NCBI GenBank assembly: GCA_947650285.1
Contig: CANTFL010000756.1
Location: 40,533 to 104,532, forward strand
DNA length: 64,000 nucleotides
DNA from: Hyaloperonospora brassicae
Taxonomy: Eukaryota; Oomycota; Peronosporomycetes; Peronosporales; Peronosporaceae
Direction: 5' to 3'
Shown here: positions 37,601 to 49,249 of the stretch, in pieces
Layout: the number at the start of each line of letters is the position of its first letter
Position numbering within the stretch: position 1 is the first letter of the stretch
The notes under the pieces: generated by a model
The model's input: the letters and a program-made list of their open reading frames with translations, nothing else
Database searches by the model: none
Told to the model about the DNA's origin: nothing
Made by a program: the position numbers and the translations under genes

Positions 37601-40600
37601 TGATCTAATGCTCCGATGTTAGTGTCGAGGTAGAATATAGAAAGTTTATATAAAATTTTAATAACCCTCCAAATTGTCTTACATCAGTTACTCTTCAACA
37701 GGAATGCGAATCTGATCAATCCGAATAGGCAAATGCATAGGCCGAAATTTGCGCTGTAAAATTTCATTACATAACATCGACACCACTGATTACGTTCGAT
37801 ATCGCATGACATCGCCAAAATAACATCCCATTCATTCAAAAGTTTCTAATTGATTGAAAAACCCATCTTTCTCGTATTCACCGCTGCCAAAATCTATAAA
37901 ATAGATTCTATTTTAGCACGTTATCGTCATTGAATTCACTGTTCGAAGCGTTTTTGATATATCTTCTCAATTTCCTCTACAGCAATTTGATGTCTATATA
38001 AACCCACTCGTATGGTCTGGTCGGTGAGAAAAGCTCTGCTTACGATTTAGAGTTGGAAGCCAGAAAAATAATTTGTATTATCTGCAAATCCAAATACTGT
38101 CCTAACCATATTCAATATGCTGTGTCAAATTTGGTGCTTCATGCGCATTGTGTGCACACTTCATTTTATTAACTGTGATGTCGACAATTAAATACAAAAC
38201 CCGATTTAGCCTTTTATCAGTTTGCTAGTAGATCTGACAGTACTTTATCGGTGTAATCTGTACAACGTATCATTTCGCAAGCGCCAAAATATCATAATAT
38301 AGGTATAAAAACGCAATTCTTGTGCCTTGCACAACACTTTGTGTTCAATTGTCTGCCAACATTTAAGTAATACTTCTTTTATGGAGGGAGTATACCTTCC
38401 TTTTTATAAAACGATAAATGGTTGTTGTGCGTTTAAATCACAATTTAAGACAATAAGGATGCACGAATCCATTCATCACAAATTATCTCTCAATGTGGCA
38501 AGCGCGCTAATCAAGCCTATGTTTATCTTCCTACAGGACGTGATGACTCACACCGTCATTACGTGTATCTTACATGTAAAATGCCAAATGCGCTACTTTT
38601 AATCTTGAAAGTTAAAAAACAACATTAGTGGATGATACTAGCGTATTGTTGACTTTGCAGGCAGTGTTACATAAGAAATTATTACTTGTTGTCAAATCGG
38701 TATTTTCTCGGACAATTTCTTCTTCTTACTTGGGATCAGCTCTTTTATTTCGTATATAATTAAGATGAGGCGCAAAATTACCCCATTATGTTGCTTAAAT
38801 GTATTACGAGCTAACGATCGTCGCTTATTCTTATCAGGTCTGTCTTTTTCGTATGTAAATGAAATGAAGTGCCGTATTCACTCATCATTTTGTATAATGT
38901 ATTTTGAGCTATCAATTCTCTCTTATTTGTAACGCATCTACAATCTTGTATGAATCTTAGAATATTCGTTCTTTTGTAAGTCGCTGATCAACACGTAAAT
39001 CTTGGTGTTTGGACCCATAATATTCTATATATGATTTGAAACATGCTTTATGCGACTTTGATAGAGCCTTTCATAAGTGGAGCTGGTAAATCTCCTTGCC
39101 TGAAGAAGGATTCAAGCATGATGAGCAATTTATTATTAATGAAAAGAACAAATCCACGGTCATATACGCTCATTTAAGTGATACATCGATTCGAGTCATA
39201 AGTAGAACCAAGACTCTTCGAGACAGCATGAATTTATACTAAATCTGGAGGATAAAAGACTACTGTAATATAGAATATCTACAGAAAAATTCTGAGGAAA
39301 AATGATTAATAAAGCCTATTAAGGCATCTAAACGACCAAAGAGGCCTAATAAAAACTCGGGACTTTTATCGGTAATTAACAAAACTCATTTCGATTTACT
39401 CATTAAAAGTAGGGTAAATCCTCTTTCAATTATTGGAAGTAGGATTTCACATTATACCATCGTAAATATAAAAATTTGTCGTTCACATTCTAAACGAAAC
39501 TGTGATATATGAGTTATACATTTAACAGTACACGTACCTATACCGTGATGTGGAACGTACCGTATCATACCGTTACACCCTTCAGATCAAACAATTATTT
39601 ACAAATTAACATTCGATTCGCTATATATTTATATGGCTTCAAAAAAGCTTAGGAATCAAATAATCTTACGCATAATGTCCGGGTTTCAAGCTTTATGACG
39701 TCACCAATGATGACCCTCATCATTCTGGAACCGAATGATTTAACAAGATGTCATAGTCGTCGAGAGGACACATATCTTTCGGGCTACCAAAAAATATATG
39801 CGATTCTGTGTGGGAAAATAACTTACTTTAGTGCCCAAACCGTGTTAAGAATGCGAAACTGTGAGTGCGCTGAAAGCACTGTGTAAGACTCACAGCCTCA
39901 ATTTTTTGCATTGCAATGAGGCTCTATAAACAACATATTCATGATATTTAGGTAGATAGGAGTCTTTTGTGTTGAACAAAAATTCCTGCAATAATGCGAG
40001 CGAGACAATAATATGTCTTATATTCTCCTACCGCTAAATATCGACGTTTTAACAAGTCGTAGGCCAAAACTCGGTGATTCGGGCAATAAAATTTAATGCA
40101 ACGACTTCTAGCTAAATAAGTATGCGCGATCAGCCCTACGCCTGCTCTACATGAAATAACAGACCATATACCCACACAGTTAGTTGTCAAGGTTGACCCA
40201 TCAAGTACGCGATGCGTTGAGATGCTAAACGAAGACGATAACATCATCCTCTACATAGCTGAAACGGAAACTGATGGAATGGGCCTTATTTTACAACGCA
40301 GTATGGAGATTATGCATTTATAACAAAACCTGGATGCTGTTGAAGCGAGCGGCAAAGTAGCCTAGGGTCGTTTGAAACGTAAAATACTGTGCGACTTAGT
40401 AAAGTTTATGGCCAGCATTTCTTTGCGCTCGTCTAGTCTAAAATCCCGCACATCGATAAACCTTAAGGCTGAAAAAATTAGAGTGACGCGTCTGCAAGAC
40501 GCAGGGTCTTTATTATAAATTGATACATAACGCATCGGCGCCGTTATAAGCGTTTGCTTAATGTGAAGTGGTAATCGTAAACCCTGCACAAAGCGCTTTA

Positions 40601-42600
40601 AACGAAACGATGTAACAACATTCCTGCCGTAGAAAATGATCGTGTTTTATCGAGTTCTAACTATCAGGATATCCGCGCTTCTACTGATAATGTCGGTTCT
40701 AGCCAATGTAACAACACCGCTAAAAAAGGACCTCTACGTAAACGGGCGGTCTCCTTGCTTAAAAAGTCTTCCAGGTGGGAGGGTGCGCACATTCGGAGGC
40801 ATCTTACACCGATGTAAAGTATGACAAAAAAGTTTTTGACGCCTAAGTTGTGAAAAATGCCGCAATAGTCTGTGACGCATGAAAGTATGAAGACCTATCT
40901 ACTAGTGATTACGCATGGTCAGATTCACTCGATTTCACAGCAAGATCCTACAGAGGGAATGAAGAAATACGTGGCAAAGGAACTTTCGTCGGCGCAAGCA
41001 TTAAAACCTTTTAACACAAATGTTGTGATCGTCTCATATATTTATTTAACATATTAGATTTGGACGCACCTTGCGTGTAAGTTTAAGCGTGCGCGCACGG
41101 CCCTTCTTTCCTACAGCCGAAAATTGATGCAAAAATCGTAAATAAAACTTTTCCTTAAAGATAAACAACACAGATTGGTAGTTTAATTGCTTTTTGTATT
41201 TTAAATAATTGATCTTCGATAAATTACCATTAAAATTATGTTTGAAAGATATTCTTGATCATTTTGTTTGTATTGGATTGTAGCGACTGCATCACGCAGA
41301 TGACTAATAGTGTTAAAATGCGTTGCAAGAGCTCGAACATTTTTTTCAAAGAGTGGTAGGGCTAAAGTCGGCAAGTCGTTCGTCGGTCTCTCCGCCGCCA
41401 AGCCGATCTACATGTAGTGGTAGTGTTATTGGAACGCGAGCGTGTGTCAGGCTGCTCGCATTTATAAAAGTAATGAGTTATCTGGTACATATATTAGAGG
41501 ATTGCTACAGGTAGACGGTGCTGACTAAACAATCGATAAATATCGTAGCAGTACATTAGTCGCCGATTTAAATGCATATCCGCCAAGAGAAGCATCTAAT
41601 AAATGGGTAAGGTAGTCTTCGAGGAAATATTATGCTACGAACCTTTTGGTAGGAATATGATAAAAAATCAAAACGGCAAGACCTTTACACCTTAGCTTGC
41701 GTACAGACTAGATTAAGGTAAAGCCGTTTAACTTGAGGGTTTGACGCGCTGATTTGATTCAACGTACGCATGGATGTGTTCCGGTTCATAAGTGTAAAAT
41801 TGTACACCCACCGATATTTTCGGCTCACAGAGCTGCAGGTTTCTTTTCAATCGAGATAGCTTTGCCAAGCAGTATCATGAGTTTGTTCACGATTCTACAC
41901 GTACTGTTTCTAATTGCGTGAAATTCGTGACAAAATATCCTCATTATTTGTGCAGTAGTATGTTATTTTAAACAAGATATAGGTGTCATCCACCTGAAAA
42001 TTTGCAGACATACCTTTATTTGCAAAAAAAGACTATTTAAACCTTAAGAGCACGTAGCAGAGCTAAACGGTCGAGTTCACCGGATATGTCTGTAAAATAT
42101 AAGTTCGATATAGATGACGATAGAGTCGTTCCGTAAGTCAGTGCATTAATCTGTCTGCACTATAACGCATCGCTCAATTTATTTTTTTCCATCGATTCTA
42201 AAAATTAACATAATTATCCACGAAAGAAATTAATCAAACCTTATATATTCTGAATGATATGAAGCGACTAGATAAAAGTGCGTTGTTACGATGTATCAAT
42301 TTTGATAATAAAAAAGCTTGTAGAAAACTAGACGGACTCTCTAAGTGACGATAGCATACTACATTGAACGCAGCATTTTACATGAATTCGATTACTTTTC
42401 TTTGTAGGTCTTAGCCAACTATATTTATACGCAATAACACACGCATGACCATCCGTGTCATCGAACAGAAATGTACATCCTGCGAAAGGGTAAAAAAATA
42501 TTGTTACAATAGCAAAAGCGAAGTTATGATAATTTGAGATTAAAGCACCGTTTCATGTAATTGGGGTTTGACGTGTGACCGCCACCAGATTATCGATCTT
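31700..42600. other. Long AT-rich interval without recognisable genes
   Basis: About 11 kb of AT-rich DNA in which all open frames are short (60-99 codons), overlap arbitrarily and show no motif. I noticed a short Thr/Ser/Ala-rich frame from an ACA/GCA-rich stretch at 33003-33200. I found no RT, integrase, zinc knuckle, tandem array or tRNA-like structure by eye. Old, unrecognisable transposon debris is the simplest reading. Confidence 0.4.
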
Positions 42601-43099
42601 GTAAGGGGTTTAAACAGATCTACAATGTCTATTAAGTACGTTAGTCTGATCGAGTGTGCAGAGCGATCAGGCCGGCGGAGCTAAGTGCGGAACAAAAGTA
42701 GAATTTTCCGAGTTCGTTGGTCATGCTGGATTATTTCAATTACGGGGCCTTGTCCTGTGACTTGGATTTATCTGTCTTCACCGAGCTGGTCGATCACGAT
42801 ACTGGCGTCAAACCCGTAAAATCGGAAATGGTTTTGAGTGGACACATCGCGTCAAGGCCTTCGCCGGGGTCAACGGATAAGAGGAATGTAGCGAGGAGAA
42901 GACCCCAGGACCGAAAACGATTGGATAGGACACCATAACTACTGTCGCTCCAGGAATGTTTGCAGGTCGAAGAATTGCAGGTGATGCTACAGCAAACGTA
43001 GCGATAGAAGTTAGTTGGGCTAGATGAGCCCGAAAATTGTGGCGGTCAGAGACAGCAAGGTAACGATCAATGACAACAAAATAACGAGCGTTTTTCTGG

Positions 43100-43550
43100 C
43101 TTGGACCGAACGTTGAAGACGCGCATAGTTAAGGTGGTAGTCACGATAAATTTACACAGCTAATCTAGCTCGCAGTCGAAATAGGTAGACTTTGCGCGGT
43201 GTAGATCGCGTAGCGCGGAATTCGACGCAATTGCTTTCTCGAGATCGTCGATCTTATGCTGATCGTATACAGTGGCAGCATAATACTGTGTAGCGTCGGC
43301 TTCCCGGAGAAACTAAATTGACTCGAGCTGTAAAACACGACACTTCAATACATGAATGAGAATGTTGGTTTTGTTCAGATACTCTTTTTCAGATAAGCGC
43401 AAATAGTAGCCTGGTTACGACGATCTTTCTTTGAGTCATCGAAAGTGGCTTTGGACAAGAATGTCTCCAAGCGCTTGATCTTCTCATCATAGTCGTGAGA
43501 TTATGCCAGCGGACCCTTCTGCTTACATAAGATCCCTTTCGTTTACTATG
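43100..43550 (-). pseudogene. Coiled-coil-like coding relic, possibly gag
   Basis: The minus strand reads YDEKIKRLETFLSKATFDDS followed by KKDRRNQATICAYLKK. After frame changes it reads READATQYYAATVYDQHKID and DLEKAIASNSALRDLHRAKS. The heptad-like hydrophobic spacing and sensible composition across about 130 codons, with only a few breaks, suggest decayed coding DNA. Coiled-coil N-terminal gag regions occur in oomycete gypsy elements, but this is inference and no knuckle or protease lies nearby. Confidence 0.45.
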
Positions 43551-43599
43551 CTGTGCTTTTAAACCCTAAGAATATAAAAAAGACAATTAATCCTTACGT

Positions 43600-45000
43600 G
43601 ACATACCCGCGAAAATGGATCCCAACTTCACATAACGTGTTTAACTTCCGATCCATTCGACCGCCTCGATTCTTCTCTTGTCTCGGCGCCTCTACAAGGG
43701 AGCCGTAACACCTCGCAATCTTCTCGTAGCTTTATAAACCATTTTAAGAGCGGCCACCAAAGCGACCATCGTTGGTCGAATAAGTCATGCAGCGGTCGTC
43801 ATTCGGGTGCTAGGGAGAAGCGATCACGACTGGGCGGGTGGTCGAATGGGATTAATATTAAGAGAAGATTCACCATGATCAAAAACGGGAGTTATGATTG
43901 GGAAAGCGAGACGACTCCCTCGATCGGGGGAAAGGGAAGTGGAAATAGATTTTGTCGTCGACATGGCGAAGGTTGAATAATGCGACTTACCAGACGAAAT
44001 GGGTTGTGCGCGCAGTCAATTACACACGGTATGGCTCCTAAAGGAGCAGTGGAAGACTGTGGTGAAGCTACTAATAAATATGTAATACGTGAACTGATCG
44101 CGTTATAGTTACAATAGAATCAGCAAACGGTTCGCAGATCCGGTCTTACACCTGGTCATAATACGTCCATTTGACTGATAGACAGAATCCTAATGTTTGA
44201 TCGGGAAAGATGGGACCTATGACATGGGGTAAATGCATGACGGACGAGGGGTACGAGTCGTTAGGATGGGGATTCTGTGGTGGTGTCGTAGTGAGTGAAA
44301 TATGTAGTATGAAAAGCCTCAACGTACAAACAACACGAACTAAGCTTAGTCCCGCAACAGGCTGGTACGTGAGGGTAAAGCCTTCGCGATTCGCTCCTAC
44401 GGCTTTTTAGTGTGGCATTCACCTAATTGATTTCTTACATATAATCTTTTAGAGGCCTTCCTGAGCTCAGCATCCTCTATATCTCTCTCTCCTTGTGACT
44501 TCAGACTAACGGGTGGAAGCCGACGCAATACGCGCTTTATTAGGCCACCGGGCGCATTGTACACCCTACTAGAACATTTTTGCTTATCTTGGCTGAGGCC
44601 CTTGACTTTTCACACAGACATGTCTTCAAAAGACTGGGGCCTCCCCTTAAGGATATCCCTGCTCATCGTTATCGAGAATAAAAACGGTCCCTTTACCTAA
44701 GTTTATCGGCTCTTCGACGACGCGACTCCATCTTCTCTAGCAGCGAGCGCAACTCAACCCGGGCCTTAACTCTTGAGGCTACCAGTAATATCTCTACAAG
44801 CTATGCATCTTTATGCTCGACAGCTGGCATTACCTAGCCCACGCATGAGATTAGCTTACGTATACGCGTGGCTTGGATGTAGAGAACACTGCCCTGAACT
44901 AATTGTCTCCTTTTTAATTTACCTGATTGCAAAAAGACTTTCAAAAGGTTTTTATTTGACCTCCTCGTCGTCCTATACCAATACTAAATGTGATTAATAA
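43600..45000. other. No recognisable gene
   Basis: This is a GC-richer interval with open frames at 44210-44410 plus and 44773-44997 plus. Neither carries a recognisable motif. Confidence 0.3.
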
Positions 45001-46285
45001 TTCATCAGTCTTGCAAAGTCTTGTCTCGTCTAGTCCTGTCTCATATATTCTTGTCTCGTCGAGTTTTAAATCGTTTATCCTTTTTTCCTCGAGTCTTCTT
45101 TTGTCAATTCTTGACTTTTCGAGCCCTCACCTGATGCGTTCTCTCTTGTAGAGTGAACTCTCATCCATTTTCCTCTATACGAACTTGTGTCGGCAATTCT
45201 TAGATCGATAAGGCTTGTCTTTATCGGTCGAGTCTGCCTTCGTCGAGTCTCTTCTTGTCGAGGCTTCTCTCGTCGAGTCATACCCTGTCGAGTCTTTTCT
45301 CGTCGAGTCTTGTCTCGTCGAGTATTGTCTCGTCGAGTCTTGTCTCGTCGGATCCTGTCGAGTCTTGTCTTGCCGACCCTTCTTGCGTCGAGTCTTCTCT
45401 CGTCAATGCTTGACCTGTCCAGTCCTCTTTCGATGAGCCCTATCTTGTCGAGTCTAGGCTCGTCAATTCCTCTCTCTTCAAGTCTTGTGTCGGCGATTCT
45501 TGAATCGCTAAGGCTTGTCTAGATCTGTCGAGTCTTGCTTTCGTCGAGTCTTTTCCGGTCGAGTCTTCTCTCGTCGAGCCATTTCCGGTCGAGTCGTCTT
45601 CCAGTCGAATCTTGTCTCGTCGGATCCTGTCGAGTCTTGTCTTGCCGACCCTTCTTGCGTCGAGGTCTTCTTTCGTCAATTCTTGACCATATCAAGTCCG
45701 CTCTCGGTGAGCCCTCTCTTGTCGAGTTCAGGCGCGTCAGATTCCTCTCTTGAGAGTCTTGTGTCGGCGATTCTTGAATCGCTAAGGCTTGTCTTGGCTC
45801 TGTCGAGTCTTCATTCGTCGAGTCTCTTCTTGTTCAGGCTTTCTATCTCGTCGAGTCACTTCCGGCTCGAGTTGAGTCTCGTCAAATCTTGTCTCGCTCA
45901 GTCTATTTTGCACAAGAGCTTCTTTCATGTCGAGTCTTCTCTCGTCGAGGTCTTGTGTCGTCGAATCTGGTCTCGTCGAGTCTTGTCTTCTTCGAGGTCC
46001 TGTCTCGCCCAGCAATGAAACATCGAGGCTAGTTCCGTCGAGGCCTGGCTCGTCGAGTCATTCTCTTATCGTATTTATCACACGAGTTCTCTGTCGTCGA
46101 TTCTTCTCTCGTCGAGTTATGTCGCGTTGGATCCTGTCTTGTCGAATCTTGTCTCGCCTAATCTTACCTCGTCATATATTTTCTCGTCGAGTCCTATGTC
46201 GTCGGGTCTTGCCTCGTCGGGTCTTGTTTAATGATTATCCTCTCGTCGAGGCTTTTATCGTCGAGTCCCTCCTAGTCGAGCCAAA
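45000..46285 (+). repeat. 15-bp minisatellite (CTCGTCGAGTCTTGT) with 275-300 bp higher-order period
   Basis: Dozens of imperfect units of CTCGTCGAGTCTTGT run head to tail, cleanest near 45290-45350. A longer landmark recurs three times: TGTGTCGGC.ATTCTT followed by GATCG.TAAGGCTTGTC at about 45186, 45487 and 45762, giving spacings near 301 and 275 bases. Unit length is a multiple of three, so open frames rich in SRRV on the plus strand and DSTR on the minus strand appear across it. These are artefacts of the repeat. Confidence 0.9.
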
Positions 46286-46389
46286 ATTGGACGACTTCAA
46301 CCCTTTTTGGTTTCGCATGTCGGCTTCAACTATCCAATAATTAAGTCAAGAGTAGTATTAACCACGTTTCAAATTTTCGTGCACCGCAA

Positions 46390-47395
46390 TGTCAACGCTA
46401 CGAGTACACGTTGGCGATATGTGATCAGCATGGCGATCGCATCGAGGAGGCGATCGAGATCGTGACCGGACGACCAGGTATGTGAATGCGATCAGTTTTA
46501 CGTGGATCACGATAAGCGGTTGCGATCAAAGAAGTGTGTAACGCACAATGCTATATGCGATCAGCAAGGCGATCGCAATCAAGAAGGTGATCGTGACCGG
46601 TGATCAGGTATGTGATCGCGATCTGGATTGTGCGGACCAAACCATGTGATCCGCGATCAGCAAGACAATTTGCGATCAAGGATGTGCTCGCAACAAAGAT
46701 GAAGGACCAGGTACGTGCTTGCGATCAAGCTAGTGTAGACTACACGACATGATTTGCAACTATAAAATCAACTGCAGCGGACAAGTATATTACGCGTATG
46801 CCACTTAAGTTCAAGATTGCTATCTTCTGGAAAAAGCGACACGTGGCATGCGATCCTAACGGTATGAGAATAGAGATAGGGTTATTGATCTTGATAGGCT
46901 AACATTTAGTAGAGATTAATATGCCTTTGGCTACACGTGTCGACTTCTCTTCAGGTTGTACTATTGGCCACCTGACGCCAAAGAAAGTTACATGCTGTAA
47001 TGAAGTGATATCCCTGGATTGTTTGGCCGGGGATCAAGAGCTCTCTAGCAAATCCCCAGCTTCGGTTGTTCGTAGAAAATCAGTAAGGCTAAGAGTGTTA
47101 GATCTTGAGACGGCTTAAAGGGTCAGAAGGCTCGCGAATCGAGCATCTACTTTGGACAAGGCGATCTGTTACAGATCAGCGTGACTCATATCGAGCACCC
47201 TACAAATATTCAACTGATTCCATGACAAATCCTTCATTATCATGCCCACCCCGGTCGTGGTGTGAAGATTTCTACACGGAGATCGGACCTCGACCTCATC
47301 GCAAACACGGTAAAGATTTCCATTGACACGAGTCCACCTGGAAGAGTTCAACCCGCCGCACCGATAGGTAAACAAGGTAATTAAACGTTACAACG
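46390..47395 (+). repeat. Repeat R copy 2 (inverted partner of 8600-9470)
   Basis: This is the reverse complement of repeat R copy 1 with about 95% identity over the central 520 bases by hand count. Similarity extends to about 47395 on the right and into the GATC-rich array on the left. Plus-strand frames at 46921-47118 and 47105-47326 are open but have no recognisable domain. Since copy 1 keeps the same bases, the apparent coding may only reflect youth. Copy 2 borders the GTCGAG minisatellite on its left and LTR-like sequence on its right. Confidence 0.85.
46425..46752 (+). repeat. GATC-rich tandem array, three units
   Basis: Three imperfect units starting near 46425, 46556 and 46646 (about 131, 90 and 107 bases) share the order GCGATCAGCA.GGCGATCGCA, AAGGTGATCGTGACCGG, GATCAGGTATGTG and further GATC words. 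It forms the outer end of repeat R copy 2. Copy 1 at about 9255-9460 has one unit fewer. Confidence 0.7.
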
Positions 47396-47479
47396 CGGAA
47401 TCATGAACCCGTTCCCTCGTAAGTTGACAGTCCGGCACAGTTAGTTTTTTGGGTCTCATCACGCAGTTTTGAGACCCCA

Positions 47480-47700
47480 TTCCACCACCATATAAGTTGC
47501 ATACGCTATGTAGTGTAGATGGGTGTCTCATATTAATGTGTACACTGTACGCGAGAGAATGGCTTAGTCTCTACCACGGACACTTCTTAGATGAATATAA
47601 TGCATAGGTATCAATAGTGTCAAGTTTTCTAATTTAATTTCTTTTGATGTTGACTTAACCATGTTAAACTACGAATATTAAAAGCAACTCCCCGCTTAAC
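47480..47700. repeat. LTR-like fragment related to the LTR at 48791-49234
   Basis: Ordered similarity to the right half of the element D LTR: TACACTGTAC, then GAGA.TGG, CCACGGA, a T-rich stretch with GATGTT, then TTAAACTACGAATATT-like bases. The fragment ends in CTCCCCGCTTAACACCC, where the other copy has a polypyrimidine tract. It is diverged and incomplete. Confidence 0.4.
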
Positions 47701-48790
47701 ACCCATTGCGCGTGTTTTTCATTGGTCGTTGTATCACGTTGGTTGACATCATGGCGCATCATTACCAATCAGTGGAGCGGGGATACATATTACCTTTAAA
47801 GGAAGGATTTCTCTGATATCCGCTGAATAAGGTATATTTTGGTGATAGCTTTTATTGAGATTTTATAGTAATTGACAGAAAAAGGCGTCGATGTCATCAA
47901 ACTAGTTCATTTCGTTACACGTCTAGCAAGTAATAGTAGTGTAATGGATTAATATATTGGCCAGCTTCAACCAAGGAATAAAGTATAACTAAAGCTGCCC
48001 TCGAGAGTAACCTTCTTACAATATGTACTGAGCAAGGTCAATTTTCTAAAAAATTTAGTTGAGATAACGTATTGAATGACTTAGTTGGTGTCGGTGTCAC
48101 GGACCGGCTCACCACATTGGCTCTTTAAATTTGTGGACCCCGCTCTCTGACCCTGTATGATGCTGAATCGGCTGCATCCGAACTTGGATACCTCGATGTG
48201 ATTGAAGACTTCCATCCGGGTTTCGATGTTATACACAACTCAGAAGGGTACGCGAGTAGTACCGAGAACTATGAACAGCTAACTTTGGTTCGTGAGCCCA
48301 CTTGGTCAAGAGCGATCATTTCTTTGCTATGCAGTGCTCTACGAGTTCCCTTATAGATTACATTGGCAGTTCGGACCACAGTTCGTCGAGATGCTACTAC
48401 TTCATCGTTACGGTCGCATGATTGTGCACCCATATTGTCGGTCATGCCTTTACAAAATTTGTCGTTTTTTTTCACGGGTAGCGTGCAAGTAGGTCGTAAC
48501 ATTAAAGGATCAACTATGCTCTTTTGTCATGAAAGTGTACAAAAGCTTGCTTCTCACCGAGGACTGTACCAAAGGCACGGATGCCGCGTGTATTTTGGCT
48601 CATGACTAGATTCTATATTGCAATCGTCGGCATAGCAACAATCGCATCCATATCTTATTTAGCTCATGCCTAAAGTCTATACAAAGCTAAAGGCAGCAGC
48701 ATCCGCAACTCTCCTCTCAATAGACAAAGCTGCCTCAGAGTCGTTGGTCACTCGTCGCATTCATTTTGTGGCCATCACAGGCGTGTTGCT
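47700..48790. other. No recognisable gene
   Basis: Open frames at 48269-48502 minus and 48292-48605 plus overlap without any motif I know. The stretch lies between an LTR-like fragment and the element D 3' LTR and may be the eroded 3' end of an older, truncated element. Confidence 0.3.
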
Positions 48791-49234
48791 TGTAACGGGG
48801 CACACCCTTGTGTCCAATTAACACAAGGTGGTATGTGCCCGACAAATGTACACGTGGCACCGAGGAAGCAATAGACAAAACAGAGAATGAAAGCTCTGTT
48901 GTGAGATAAGAAGTAGAACTGTTTAATTAATTTAGTTATAACGTAAATATATCCTCTTTGACTTGCTCAAACTATTTTAAATTTTCATCTTCTATGTGGG
49001 TCTCTTGCTCACTACCCATTGCGCGCATCCAGCAGCGATTAGTGGTTGAGTAGGTTGATATACACTGTACATCAACCGAGAAGTGGACCCCTCCACGGAT
49101 ACTACCCTTATAAATTATATTTCGACTAAATAACTTTTTTCAAATGATGTTAATTGATTATCATTAAACAAAAAGATTATTCAAAAATTGGTACTTTCGT
49201 ACCAAACTTTATGTAATGGGCTCAACCCGTTTCA
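48791..49234 (-). repeat. Element D 3' LTR
   Basis: On the plus strand it starts TGTAACGGGGCAC and ends CCCGTTTCA, giving 9-base imperfect inverted ends (TGTAACGGG versus TGAAACGGG when read inward), typical of gypsy LTRs. It is immediately followed by a polypyrimidine stretch that is a polypurine tract on the coding strand. Length is 444 bases. Confidence 0.7.
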
Positions 49235-49247
49235 TCACCCCTCCCTT
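49235..49247 (-). promoter_or_regulatory. Polypurine tract of element D
   Basis: The coding strand reads AAGGGAGGGGTGA directly next to the LTR end. Such tracts prime plus-strand DNA synthesis in LTR retrotransposons. The match is by position and composition. Confidence 0.65.
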
Positions 49248-49249
49248 AA

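Noticed and set aside
45187..46340. Long open frames with SRRVLSRRV-like (plus) and DSTRQDSTR-like (minus) repeats
   Set aside because: They are direct translations of a 15-bp minisatellite on both strands. Unit length divisible by three keeps frames open, there is no start context or domain, and the plus frame shifts between blocks.
46921..47326. Two adjoining plus-strand open frames as a gene in repeat R copy 2
   Set aside because: They are short, overlap in different frames, and have no domain. The 95% identical copy at 8.6-9.5 kb gives no sign of purifying selection that I can see.
48269..48605. Overlapping open frames between LTR-like segments
   Set aside because: There is no motif, both strands are open by chance, and the location is LTR-flanking debris.
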